From Areca catechu (lineage: Eukaryota > Streptophyta > Magnoliopsida > Arecales > Arecaceae): a DNA stretch of 64,000 nt. A program made the translations under genes and the position numbers. The notes beneath the pieces were generated by a model that saw only the letters and a list, made by a program, of their open reading frames with translations, had not been told where the DNA came from and searched no databases. Below, one piece after another: positions 43,589 through 54,413 of the stretch; the stretch's first letter is position 1; each line of letters starts with the position of its first letter. The stretch lies in NCBI GenBank assembly GCA_021397845.1, contig CM038047.1:123920112-123984111 (forward strand), written 5' to 3'.

Positions 43589-43816
43589 CTACGGTAGCAA
43601 ATAATGTCTCCAGTAACGCAAAGCTTGCACTACCGCATAAAATTCTTTATCATAGATAGAATACCTAAGCTTAGCATCATTAAGTTTTTCACTAAAGAAT
43701 GCAACGGGATGATTCTCTTGGCTTAGGACTCCACCTATACCTACTCCTGAAGCATCACAGGCAACCTCAAATACTTTAGAAAAGTCGAGTAACCTCAAAA
43801 TGGGTGCCTGGGTCAT
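43589..43816 (-). pseudogene. RNase H, W3
   Basis: MTQAPILRLLDFSKVFEVAC then DASGVGIGGVLSQENHPVAF and FFSEKLNDAKLRYSIYDKEF. The catalytic D (CDAS) and E (DKEF) are present. A TAG after LLP splits it from the downstream ORF. Confidence 0.9.
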
Positions 43817-43927
43817 CCTATCCTTAAGATCTAGGAAGGCTTTATGGGCTGCTTTAGTCCACTGAAATTCTCCCTTCCTAATACAGTCTGTGATAGGAGC
43901 AACTACAGTACTAAACCCCTTGATGAA

Positions 43928-44820
43928 TCACCTATAGAAGGTAGCCAAGCCATGGAAACTTCTGACTTCATGCATACTGGTCGGCTCTGGCCATTCTACT
44001 ATGGACCTAATCTTCTCTAGATCGGCAGCCACGCTGTCAGGGGTTACTACAAAACCAAGGAAGATAACTTTATTGGTCATGAATTCACACTTTCTGAGAT
44101 TACCGTAGAGACTATCATTCCTCAAAACATGGCAGACTTGTTTAAGGTGGCCTAGGTGGTCTGCAGGGGTCTTACTATAGATCAGGATGTCATCAAAATA
44201 GACTACTACAAACTTCCCTATGAAATCTCTAAGCACCTGGGTCATAATCCTCATGAAAGTACTAGGGCATTAGACAACCCAAAAGGCATAATAACCCATT
44301 CGTAGAGACCATCCTTAGTTTTGAAAGCGGTTTTCCACTCATCCCCTGGTCTAATCCTAACCTGATGATAGCCGCTCTTGAGATCAATTTTGGAAAAAAT
44401 CATTGCACCGGCCATCATATCTAGCACGTCATCTAGTCTAGGGATGGGGAACCTATACTTGATTGTGATTTTGTTGATGGCACAACTATCAACACACATC
44501 CTCCACGTGCCATCCTTCTTTGGGGTCAGTAGTGCAGGGACTGCACAAGGGCTAAGACTCTCTCTAATGAACCCCTTCCTCAACAATTCTCCAACCTGCT
44601 TTTGCAGTTCCTTATGTTCAGATGGATTCATCCAATAATGGGGCAAGTTGGGTAAAGTAGCTCCTGGGATTAAATCTATGGAATGCTGGATATCCCTAAG
44701 AGGTGGAAGGTGGTCTAGCAGATCCTCGGGAAAAACATCCTCAAATTCTTCTAACAAAGGCCTAACTTCCTGAGGAGGCTTTGAGGGTATAGGAGTCCCA
44801 AGTTCCTTAGCAGTCAACAT
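43928..44820 (-). pseudogene. Reverse transcriptase, W3
   Basis: First part, 44251-44820: EEFEDVFPEDLLDHLPPLRD, LLRKGFIRESLSPCAVPALL, TPKKDGTWRMCVDSCAINKI, IFSKIDLKSGYHQVRIRPGD, WVIMPFGLSNA. Second part, 43928-44254: VVVYFDDILIYSKTPADHL with the FDD catalytic box, then KCEFMTNKVIFLGFVV. A short indel at 44251-44265, in place of the APSTF motif, separates the two. A stop near 43928 follows FYR. All palm motifs are present. Confidence 0.92.
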
Positions 44821-44847
44821 CCAAATGGGTGAACCACTATGAATTTC

Positions 44848-46029
44848 TTATTCTAGATCCTTAGCACTAATTAGGTTCACTCCAGTCTTCATCTCTCTGA
44901 CCTTATTGGGTCCTTTAGCTACCTTGTCCTTAGGAGGGACTAAATGGATTTTGATTTTTTTCTTATTAAAACTAAAGACACAGGTATTGGGTTTTCCTAA
45001 GAGGGTGGCATAATGATCATATAACCAAGGTCTCCCAAGAATTATACTGCTCACCCCCATAGGCAAGACATCACACCAAATCTTCTCTTGATAGGATTGC
45101 ATTTGGATTCGGACCTGACATCTAGACTGGATGGGTATAGAGGTAGAGTCTACCCAAGAAATCATATAGGGGTTGGGGTGGGGGACTGGGGTTAAGCCTA
45201 ACATTTTGATAGTGCTAGCAGAAATGGCATTCACACAGCTCCAACTATCTATGATGATCTTACATACCTTATCCCCTAGCTTAAGGAAAGTTTGTAGGAT
45301 GTTAGTCCTACGCCAATCCTCTTGAACTCTACTCTGGGACAGGATGCATCTCACAACCCCTAATTGGTCAGACTCTATGGATTCCTCCTCTCCTTCATAC
45401 TCATCAACCAAATTCATTCCGGCCTCATAAACTTCTTCTTCAAATTCTTCATTGGACCTGGAATTCTCTTCCTCTCCCTCTTCTATGTAAAGGGATCTAC
45501 GAGGGCACTGGCTAGAAACATGACCTATCATATGGCACTTAAAATAGGCTATGGCTGTGCACTGGCTGGAGATATGACCGGGCTTCTGGCACTTAAAACA
45601 GGTGATACTAGGGGTTCTTTGGGTGTCAGGTGCCTTACCTTTGTCCATGGGCCTAGGGGTGGGAATACCCTGACTAGGTTTGCTAGGGGTAACTTGGCTA
45701 GGTCCATTTCTGGGGATTGGGGAACTAACCCTAGAAGGCATAGGTCCTCTCTGAAACTTCTCAGTGTTCAGTGCAATCTGATAGGCTTGGTCTAGGTCAG
45801 TAACCTCTCTCAGAAACAACTCCCTCTTAATGTCTTCCCTAAGTCCAGCCCTAAACCTAGACAAAGTGACCTCATGGGCTTCACTCACATCACATCTCAT
45901 CAGGTATTCATCAAAGGTGGTTATGTAGTCTGAGACAGATCGGTTCCCTTGTTTCAAGGTTTGCCATTGGTCTAACAGGTTCTGCTGGTATGAAATGGGT
46001 AGGTACTTATCTCTAAGCTTCTCTTTCAT
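44848..46029 (-). pseudogene. Gag (capsid, zinc knuckles) and protease, W3
   Basis: One open frame of 393 residues. KLRDKYLPISYQQNLLDQWQ to LSRFRAGLREDIKRELFLRE is the Ty3-type Gag capsid domain. Two CCHC knuckles follow: CFKCQKPGHISSQC is intact, while the next begins YFKCHMIGHVSSQC, in which the first Cys is replaced. An acidic linker (SNEEFEEEVYEAGMNLVDEY) leads to the protease, where the active site reads IIDSWSCVNAISAS, with Trp in place of Gly in D-S-G. ILGRPWLYDHYATLLGK is the conserved protease helix. The D-S-W change should abolish cleavage. Confidence 0.9.
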
Positions 46030-46613
46030 ACCCTGCCAAGTGGTTATGGGCTCAATATTTCGTCTTCTAGTGGTTAGCTCAATGTTCCCCTAGTATAACC
46101 TAGCTTGACGTACTAACTTCATCTTGGCAAACTTGAACTTTTTTCCTTAGACATGGCATACCACTCAAAGTACTGGTCCATCTCACCCTCCCAATCAGAA
46201 TACACCTTAGGGTTTAAGCTACCATCAAAAGTCGGTGCATCTAATTTGATGTTCCGAATGAACCTATCATCTCTATCTTCAGGCTCTAGGTCAGGCCTCC
46301 TATGATTAGGTTCAGGATCTCTGTATAAAGATCTTATAGGCTCCTAGTGTGGGTGAGGTTGAGGCACATTAAAATCTGGGTCAGGAGTCCAATTCTGATG
46401 CCTAGGTTCCTCATGTATTTGGACTCGATCCCTAAGCTGGGTAAAATTCTCATGGTCTTGTTCTTTAAATTGGGCAATAGTAGCAGTCACATCCTGACTC
46501 AATTTGTTCATACTTTCAGTAAAAGCTCTAACCATGGCCTCTAAATCAGGTTGGGTTTGACCATGTTGGTAGGGTACTCCATTCCGGGTAGACATGATGA
46601 TGCAAGCAAACAC
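46030..46613 (-). pseudogene. Gag N-terminal part, W3
   Basis: Starts at MSTRNGVPYQHGQTQPDLEA (46595) and runs as an open frame to 46344, with Gln-rich coiled-coil character. It continues, frame-shifted, with FDGSLNPKVYSDWEGEMDQY and FEWYAMSK, the opening of the capsid domain, up to 46030. A stop and at least one shift separate it from the main Gag frame. Confidence 0.82.
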
Positions 46614-47484
46614 ACCAAATGAGACTCGACTGAAACGACTACGGGCTAACTAGACCTAGAGCCCAAACTAGATGCCCAATCAGAGTGGCAAGCTAGCCTG
46701 TAGTAACTCGGGACTCAGCCAGGAAGGTGTAAGGGGAGTGTTAGGTCCCTAAATGCCAATCCTAGACACCAATCAGAGATTGGCCAGGTAGGCGGACCAG
46801 CATACAAGCCCTTCGGGATAGGATCCCTGAACCACCATTCTAGACACTGAGTACAAAGCACACACAGAGTAACTAGACAAACTAACTCAACAATAGCCTA
46901 GACCCGACTTGTTGGTGTCCCTAGCCCACTAGGGCAAGTTAAGTCTAATAAATTTTAAAATTAGACTTAGGATCGAATGAATGGATGGTGGTTTTGGGCT
47001 AAGGAGAGGTTATCAACTCCTCCCCTTATCTTAGATGCTCAATTGCCCTTAAGATGAATTAGGAGATGATCACTCAAAAAATTGAATTACAGAAACACAG
47101 AAATAGAATTGCTGTAATTTAACTCTCAAAAATTTAATAGAAACCAATAAATTATAGTAAAATTATGTAAAATAGTTTCAATTATACTGGTTCCAGAAAA
47201 ATAAAAATCATGCAATTTGGAGTTACCTGTAATGAGAAACAATTCCTGCAAAAAGCTAGTTACAGACTGAAAATAGAATGCTTTCTCCATTTACAATTCC
47301 TGCTACAAAGTTGTAACCTAGCGGGTCCCCTTCATACCCTAGGAACACCCCGTGGAATGGGAAGAGGAGGTTTGCACCTCGCTTCGTTCCTAGGACCGGA
47401 CGTCCTGGGGAGTCTACTTCAAGCAGACAAAGTAAAAAAGAGAGACACTCAAAACATGCAAGCAAGTTAGAAACCCTAGACAAG
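46614..47484 (-). other. W3 untranslated leader, no gene
   Basis: The part next to gag (46620-47030) shares long phrases with the X1 and X2 leaders, e.g. ttggccaggtaggcggacc. The part next to the PBS is shared with W2. No ORF is supported. Confidence 0.7.
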
Positions 47485-47496
47485 GCTCTGATACCA
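47485..47496 (-). promoter_or_regulatory. Primer-binding site of W3
   Basis: gctctgatacca on the plus strand, i.e. TGGTATCAGAGC on the minus strand, four bases from the LTR end. Only one copy here, in contrast to W1 and W2. Confidence 0.93.
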
Positions 47497-47500
47497 AAAA

Positions 47501-49063
47501 TGATGTAGAACGAAAAGAGAGGATGCGATGCAGAAGTAAATTAAGACTAATTATTTTTGTTATTTTTTTATATTTTCAAAAGTCGGCTTTGACTCAAAGG
47601 AAAGTTAAACTAAATTGAAAGAAACTATATAATAATTGAAAGCACAATTTAAAGAAACTAGATTATCAGAGTAGTTCAGAAGTAAATGATCGCTGGGGGT
47701 TGAGAAATCCCAAACCTAGGGTTTCGTTCCGAACTTTCAACAGGACATAAGTAAAGAGAAGAGAAGGGTTACAGACCAAGCAGTGATCTTCACAGAGTTT
47801 AGTGGAAGGACTCTCTTGAGCAGATTGTTGGATCCCCGGATTCAGATATCTTCGCAATGGATCCTCCAATACTGGTCCTTTGGCAGAGTTGGCTTCTCCT
47901 GAACTCAAGATCTGGGAAAGAAGAAGAATAATTTATGGAACCAGATACTCAAGGAAGGATTTACCAGATAGAAGAACTTGAAAGTTGATGTTGCTGAAGT
48001 CCTGATTCTCTTGGATGCTGATCTGGCTTCCTCTAGGATTTGCTCCGTATTCGAAGTAGCCGAACTGGACCTGGATGCTGGTGGTTGGCTTCTACTTGGA
48101 GAGAGGGGCCGTGAGAGATGGGGTAGGCTAGGGTTTGGTGGAATGAAGAGGATGAAGGGCAGCTAGGGTTTGGAATGGAAGTGGCTAACCTAGGATTTTG
48201 GGGTTGGAGATCTCACACCTTCTCAAGGTTACTAGGGAACCCAGATTTTACTCCCTCACGGAGCTCATCACCTGAATACAAGTGTGGAAGAGAGAAACAT
48301 AAAGTTTGCTAACACATAAATTGAATTCATTCATCAGTTGTCCTTTAAAACATACAAGAGGGGTTTATTTTATAGGTCTTTATAAGAGGTCAGGGTTTTA
48401 CATCTTTCCATGTGGGACTAATAGGATGGATCTTCAAATTAGGTTTGTAGAATCAATTCCTCCTCATATGGCAGGCCAAGAGCTTCCATAAGTGTTGATT
48501 GATAGCTCCAAATGGTAAGTAGGTGGCGCCTCCTAGCCTTGCTCTTCAAGATAAATTTTCTTTCTTCCATGCCTGGTTTTATCTGAAAATATTTAGGCAC
48601 CTCCTAGTCTTGCTCCCCAAGCTTTGCTCCTTTCTTTTCATAGCTTGGCTCTTATGGAAATATTTTGGGCGCCTCCTTGGATTGAGGATCCTAAGTTGAT
48701 CTCCCCTTAAGTGGCGGATGAAAGAAGGGACCTGCTTTCTTGTGGTGTGGGGACCAAGGTACACTGGATGGAGATGTGGCACCCCCTGGACTCTGGTGTG
48801 TGGCTGGGAGTGTGGCGCCCACTTGCTTGGGCCTGGGAGAAAATGTGGCACCCTGGAGAAGACCTAGACCACTACTAGGACTTGTACTGAGTCAACATGA
48901 CTCAACAAAATTTAAATTACAGGGAAATACAGACTCAAACTAAAATTGAGTTGACCAAGTCAACCCTTATTACAAAACCAGAAAACCCTAATTCTTTGGG
49001 CAAGGTCAATCAGAGATCCAGATGGAGCCCTGAAGTCTTCTTCTGAGTCTGGTGCCCGCACCA
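47501..49063 (-). repeat. 5' LTR of W3
   Basis: 1563 bp, plus-strand ends TGATGTAGAACGAAAAG and GGTGCCCGCACCA. It differs from the 3' LTR at a modest number of positions, for example tgatgtag instead of tgatgcag. Confidence 0.95.
48950..48964. promoter_or_regulatory. Paired W-box palindrome in W3 5' LTR
   Basis: gttgaccaagtcaac, the same site as in the 3' LTR. Confidence 0.45.
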
Positions 49064-49068
49064 AAGAC

Positions 49069-49907
49069 CAACCCAAGCTATGAAGACCATGGAAGGCCTA
49101 GGAGAAGAAATCAGAAGCTCGGGAGACAAATCAGAAGCCCTGAAGCCCTGAACTATAGCTTGAAGCAGATTGGACCAACCAAGGCCCAGGAGGGGAGCTA
49201 GGCTGCCATCCATTCTATGGTCACCACCCCTTGGTCGGCCACTAGGGTCACCTCCCTTGGCCGACCAAGGCAACAGAGAGGAGGAGAAATTTGGTAGATT
49301 TTTCTACCTAGACCTACCATGTTTTCTAGCTTGGGTTTGGGTGGGATTCAAATTCATAGGTAATGACTATTGTAACCTTACTTGGGGGCCAAGTTTAAGA
49401 GTCTATTTAAGAGACTCTACTATCTTGTATGAAGGCACCTTTTTCATGAATAATATTGAGTTTATAACTACTGCTGTGTGCTTTGCTGTGTGCTTAGGGG
49501 GTTCTGTGTGAGCCCCTTCTTCTTCCCGGTTCCCTGCGCCCTGCTTCAAACCATCAACAAACCATAGAAGGCCTCTCCAACATTGGCTGCCAACTCCATA
49601 ACTCTTCTTTTCCTTGCTATTTTCCCACTTATATCTTCATCCTTGCTATGATTTCTAACCATTGAAAGGCTGTTTGCAGGTCCCTCAACTTCTACGAATC
49701 CAACAACTCCAGCCAGGCAACGATCGGATCACTGGGTAGAAAGCTGAGAATCTGTGGGTCTCCGGCTTGATTTTTCAGGCTACATTCGGGAGTGAGAGCG
49801 ACCCCTTTACATACGATCCATACCAGTGCATCAACCATTATCAGGTACACCCCCTTTGCCTGCCAGTAGCATTATTGGAGATGAAGTAGCCCAACCAAGA
49901 CTTCTCA
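49069..49907 (+). repeat. Middle segment of solo LTR Z
   Basis: No gene. The TATA-like element tatttaag is in gagtctatttaagagactc near 49404-49414. Right of it are phrases matching the X LTR U5, such as gaacgagag-type gagtgagagcgacccc. It is cut at tctca (49903-49907) by LTR Y. Confidence 0.8.
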
Positions 49908-50122
49908 TGATGTAGAACGAAGGACACGAAGAAAACCTATTGTTATTTGAAAAGAGAAAAAACACCTAAAGCAAATCAAGGATCATGGGAGGGCTAAGAA
50001 GCCTCCGGGACTAGGATAGAACGACCCCCGAAAATCCTAAAACGACTGGGCTCTTTTGGTTTTTTTTTAAATTTTCTTGGCGGAGATGGCGAAGGAACGA
50101 TGAGGATGGGAGGCTGGGACGG

Positions 50123-50490
50123 GAACTCCTAGACCTTGGGACTCATCCTAACGAAGAGACCGTCCACCTCTAAGGCATTACACCCTCCTCAATACTTAGA
50201 GGCGCTAGGATGGATCTCAAGGTCACGAAGGACGGAGGTGGGGGAGAACTCCTAGACCTTGGGACTCATCCTAACGAAGAGACCGTCCACCTCTAAGGCA
50301 TTACGCCCTCCTCAATACTTAGAGGCGCTAGGATGGATCTCAAGGTCACGAAGGACGGGGTGGGGGAGAACTTATGGATCTTGGGACTCACCCTAACGAA
50401 GAGACCGTCCACCTCTAAGGCATTACGCCCTCCTCAGTACTTAGAGGCGCTAGGATGGTTCTCAAGGCCATGAGGGGAAGACACGAAGGT
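50123..50490. repeat. About 122-bp tandem repeat in LTR Y, three copies
   Basis: gaactcctagaccttggg starts at 50123 and 50246, and a variant at 50368. Units contain gagaccgtccacctctaagg and cttagaggcgctaggatgg. Copies 1 and 2 are almost the same. Confidence 0.92.
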
Positions 50491-50919
50491 GGGAGGGAGA
50501 AAGGAGATACTTGAGGCCTCACACCCCTCGACGTCCCGAAGGACGAAGGAAAAAGGGCCTCAGCCCAGAACCACACACTAGAAGAACACTCAAAAATTTC
50601 ATTCAACTATTTTTTTACAAGAGGAGTATGGGTATTTATAGATGCCCATATCCCTTTTGAAATTCAAAAATAAAATCCCCTGAAATCCTCCCTTGATTTT
50701 GAAATCAAATTCAAAATCAAAATCCTAAATTTCCCAAATTACATTCATTAAAAAAATTACCAAATAAATCCCATTTATTTGAATTTTGAAATCCCCTCCA
50801 CTCTGAAACTCGTGCTACTCCAAAAATCATGCAAAACAACTCTTCTTCCATCACTTTGAGAAGCGTGCATAAGCTTCATTTGGTTGCTCTGAAAATGTGC
50901 GGAAGCTCCTTCACGGCCG

Positions 50920-51330
50920 AGCAACAGGGGGCACCTGGATCTTCGGCACCCGGCCCAGCGGGCGGCGGCGGGGCGGCCTGGTGGCGCGCCGGCGGGCGGA
51001 CGGTGGCGGCGGGGCGGCACGACGGTGGCGGCGGAGCGGCACGACGGCGGTGGCGAAACGGCGACGGCAGCCATGGGCGACCGTTGGTCTTCCATGGACC
51101 GCGGGTCTTCCCACGGGCGTGAGGCCCAGGGATGCCGGCGGCGAGGCGGCCTGGTGTCGCGCCGGTGGGCGGACGGCGGCGGCAGGGCAGCACGACGGCG
51201 GTGGCGAAACGACGGCAGCGGCCGTGGGCGACCGTTGGTCTTCCACGGACCGCGGGTCTTCCCACGGGCGTGAGGCCCCAGGGATGCGGGCGGCAGGGCG
51301 GCAGATCGGTGGAGCGCCGCGGGCGGGCGG
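50920..51330. repeat. GC-rich 151-bp imperfect duplication in LTR Y
   Basis: gggcgaccgttggtcttcca occurs at 51075 and 51226. Around each are ggcggcctggtg-cgcgccgg and ccgcgggtcttcccacgggc. The region is strongly GC-rich and full of CpG. It gives long open frames on both strands, all low-complexity Ala/Gly/Arg/Pro, which I do not take as genes. Confidence 0.8.
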
Positions 51331-51794
51331 CAGTGGCGGGGATCGGGCACGGCCGATCGCGAACCGGTGGGGCAAAAAATCGGAAAAAAAAGGCCTCTGT
51401 GATTTTTTTCTGGAGGTTGAAGGAGATAGGAATAGCCTGGAATAAAGTTGGAATAACATCGAGATAACATGGGAATAAAGGGAATAGGTGGAATAGCAGG
51501 AATAACTAAAATACAAAAATTCTAAAAAAAATTTAAAATTCTAAAAAAATAAAAGGTGAAACCCGGATAGGTTTCGGGTCCCCATCATCTCAGCCTCGAC
51601 GATCCTCTTTCTATTGCTTTTTAGGTCCTATTATGCATGCTATTGCTTCATAATTTCATATAGAACTCCCTACTTAGTTTCCTGGTTTGATCTTCATAAT
51701 TCGAACATATAACTTAATATATAAAAATATAAAAAATAATCTGCATGCATATCTAGTTTCGTATCAGAACAGCACCGTGCACTCTGACCCTCCT

Positions 51795-52410
51795 TGATGC
51801 GGGACAACTCTAAGATTGCTAATCATGCAGGGAAAATAGTAAACTAATTTTTTTGTGATTTTTATAATTTAGGTTTGTAGGCTAAATTCCAAAGCTAAAC
51901 AATAAACTAGCATATAAAGTAGCAATGAAAAGAATCATCATGATCGCAAAGAACTCATGCAAGATAATAAGTAGCTAGGACCCGAGAGTTGAGAAACTCC
52001 TAATTTAGGATAGCTTATCTTTATCAAATTAGAAATTAAAAGAAGAAAAGGATGTTACCAATTAGTGATTTGAAGAACTTCCAATGAAGAGATCACACAG
52101 CACTCTGATTGGAGTCTGGATGATGAAGTTCGGTCCCTTGATTAGATGGCTAATTTGGGTGGTCCCGGAGGCAAGGAAAGCCTTCTCTAGGGAGGTGAAA
52201 CACCTCGGGGATCCTGAAAAATGTCAAGGGTCAATCAAAATAGCAAGTAAGAAAAAGAAAGGAGATTAGGTTTAGAAGGAATCAGGTTGTGGTTTAGAAG
52301 CTAGGCTATTTGAAGCTTGTTAAAGATCTCCTTGCTTGGCGGCCTACGGCACTCCTTCTTGGACGTGTGAAGGTTTGGATGGAAGTGAGTTAGGGCATGG
52401 AAGGATGCTA
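51795..52410 (-). repeat. LTR fragment, distant relative of W LTRs
   Basis: It starts TGATGCGGGACAACTC and has the same order of motifs as the left half of a W LTR: gagagttgagaaactcct, ggatgttaccaa, gtgatttgaagaac. It is truncated at about 52410, where copia Gag begins. No gene. Confidence 0.55.
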
Positions 52411-52960
52411 CTGATATGTACACTATATTCACAAACATTATAAATGGAATGAGAAGTTTAGAAAAAGTAATGTCTAATGCTGATCTTATCAACAAAATTC
52501 TCATGTCACTTCCAATATCATGGGATCCAAAAGTGACCACCATCCAAGAAGCTAAAGATGTTGTCAAGCTACCATTGGAGCAATTGGTGGGATCGCTCTT
52601 GACTTATGAGCTCAACCTAAAGCAAAAGTCTATGGATTTGGACAAGAAGAAAAAGGGGATTGCATTCAAATCTACTATACAAGAAGAATCCTTAATTGAT
52701 GAATCTGAAGAAGAAGATGATGATAAAAGTGAAGAAGCACTTCTTGTAAGAAAATTCAAAAGGTTCATGAAGAGAAGAAAATTTTCTTATAAGAAGAAGT
52801 TCTAATCAACCAAAGAGAAGGAAAAAGAAAAAGAAAAGGAAAAAGAAAAGGAAAAGGAGAAGGAGATACCAACATGCTTCGAGTGTAAGAAGCCTGGACA
52901 TTATAAATTCGACTGCCCTCTCCTAAAAATGTCAAGGAAGAAGCTAAGGAAGAAGGCTAT
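52411..52960 (+). pseudogene. Gag, copia B
   Basis: DMYTIFTNIINGMRSLEKVM then ILMSLPISWDPKVTTIQEAK and LPLEQLVGSLLTYEL are the UBN2-type copia Gag motifs. An acidic region follows, then a TAA at 52803-52805, then a Lys/Glu-rich linker coded by a purine tract (52808-52866), then the CCHC knuckle CFECKKPGHYKFDC (52875-52916). Sequence before DMYTIF is missing. All in one frame. Confidence 0.88.
52808..52866 (+). repeat. Purine-only tract (gaaaaagaaaag)n
   Basis: A simple purine repeat that codes for KEKEKEK in the Gag linker. It is prone to slippage and length change. Confidence 0.85.
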
Positions 52961-53084
52961 GATGGCTACATGGAGTGATAGTGAAAACTCTAGTTCAGAA
53001 GAAGAACAAGCTGAAATTGTAAATCTTTGTCTCATGGCACATCAAGAGAAAGAAGAGGTGTGTCTTGCAACCAAGAAGAACAAA

Positions 53085-54413
53085 AGACTATGGTATCTTG
53101 ATAGTGTTTGCTAAAGGCACATGATAGGAGATGTGAAGCAATTCACTTCTCTTGAGGTAATGAATGGAGGGAGTGTGACCTTTGCAAATAATGGTAAAGG
53201 TAAAATCATTGATATTGGTAAGGTTCACATTACCCCCTCTACATGTATTAATAATGTACTTTTAGTTGGAGGTTTGAAACATAATCTTTTAAGTATTAGT
53301 CAGTTTTGCGATATAGGCTTTCAAATTATTTTTAAATCATCTTATTGCATGATTGCTAGTCCGGATAAAAATGAAGTACAATTCATTGGAAAAAGGCATG
53401 GTAATATTTATTTGGTATATTTAGATGATCTATCTTTACCTAATGGAGAATGCCTAGTTGCAATGAATTCTACTAAAGATGAGACTAGTTGGCTTTGGCA
53501 TAGAAGACTAGGACATGCTACTATGTATTTAATTTCAAAACATTGTAAAAGGGATTTAGTGAGAGATTTACCAAAATTGATTTTTGAAAAAGATAGAGTT
53601 TGCCAAGCTTGTCAATTTGGAAAATAAGTTAAAACTTCTTTCAAACCTAAAGATTTTGTTACTACTAGTAGGACACTAGAACTACTTCATATGGATCTCT
53701 TTGGACCAACTAGAACATCAAATCTAGGAGGCAAGAGATATGGATTGGTTATAGTGGATGATTTTTCAAGATTTACTTGGATTTTCTTTCTTGCTCATAA
53801 AGATGAATCATTTTCTGCATTCATAAAGTTTTATTGAAAAGTTTCAAATAAAAAAGGTACTTTTGTTATTTACATACGAAGTGATCATGAGTTTGAATTT
53901 GAAAATCAGGATTTTGAAAGTTTTTGTAATGAAAAAGATATTGAACATAATTTTTCTGTACCTAGGATACCTCAACAAAATGGGGTAGTAAAAAGAAAAA
54001 ATCATACATTAGAAGAAATGGCATGCACTATGCTTTGTAAAAATAATTTGCCAAGATATTTTTGGGCTAAAGCTATTAATACTGCCCGTTATTTTTTAAA
54101 TTGAATTTTAATCCATCCTATTTTAAAGAAAACTCCTTATGAACTTTGGAATCAAAGAAAACCAACTTTAAAGTATTTTCAGATTTTTGGTTGTCAATGT
54201 TTTATCTTAAATAATGGCAAAGACAATCTTAGAAAATTTGATGCCAAGTCTAATAAAGGAATCTTTCTAGGATACTCTACATCAAGCAGGGCATATAAAG
54301 TTTTTAACAAAAGAACCCTAGTTATAGAGGAGTCTATACATGTAATTTTTGAAGAGTCTACTAACAAATCCTTCAGAAAAGATGATACTTCTGATGCATG
54401 TGCAGGTGCCGAC
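53085..54413 (+). pseudogene. Protease and integrase, copia B
   Basis: WYLDSVC followed by a stop and RHMIGDVKQF is the protease start; the catalytic D-S-G is altered to D-S-V. LSISQFCDIGFQIIF is the protease end. WLWHRRLGHATMYLISKH and CQACQFGK form the integrase HHCC finger. HMDLFGPTRTSNLGGKRYGL and VIVDDFSRFTWIFFLAHKDE start the core; IRSDHEFEF has the second D; PQQNGVVKRKNHTLEEMACT holds the E region, where the E of NGVVERK is now K. GIFLGYSTSSRAYKVFNKRT is the integrase C-terminal motif. Stops lie at 53112, 53625, about 53836 and about 54103. Confidence 0.9.

Larger units (their letters stand above)
40301..49063 (-). mobile_element. Full-length chromovirus W3 (Ty3/gypsy), TSD aagac
   Basis: 8763 bp with LTRs 40301-41864 and 47501-49063, PBS, PPT, gag, protease, RT, RNase H, integrase and chromodomain on the minus strand. 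Flanked by aagac at 40296-40300 and 49064-49068. LTRs are nearly the same by eye, which suggests a fairly recent insertion. A few stops and frameshifts make it likely inactive. Family W also gives W1 and W2 in this window and is the probable source of enzymes for the X family. Confidence 0.95.
49908..51587 (-). mobile_element. Solo LTR Y, TSD tctca
   Basis: 1680 bp, TGATGTAGAACGAAGG to GGGTCCCCATCA on the plus strand, flanked by tctca at 49903-49907 and 51588-51592. A TATA box, CTATAAATA, is on the minus strand at 50633-50641, so the orientation is minus. It contains a 122-bp array and a GC-rich duplication. It shares the block cctcacacccctcgacg with the V LTRs and its U3 end with 23642-23924. 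No internal region, PBS or partner LTR is present. Confidence 0.9.
40055..51766 (+). mobile_element. Solo LTR Z, split by two insertions, TSD gaaca
   Basis: Segments 40055-40300, 49069-49907 and 51593-51766 join to one LTR of about 1.26 kb that starts TGGTGCGGATACCAGAGG and ends TAGTTTCGTATCA. It is a diverged relative of the X LTRs, with matching motifs such as caccagaataagatagaggc and gtctatttaagagactc (TATA-like, about 49404). Flanked by gaaca at 40050-40054 and 51767-51771. W3 and LTR Y interrupt it. Confidence 0.88.

Noticed and set aside
50775..51516. ORFs of 100-230 residues on both strands in LTR Y
   Set aside because: Low-complexity Pro/Arg/Ala shadows of a GC-rich duplication inside a solo LTR.
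23925..51794. Full Tat2 with matching left and right LTRs
   Set aside because: I could not align the sequence left of X2 with the region 39588-40049; LTR limits are therefore not claimed.
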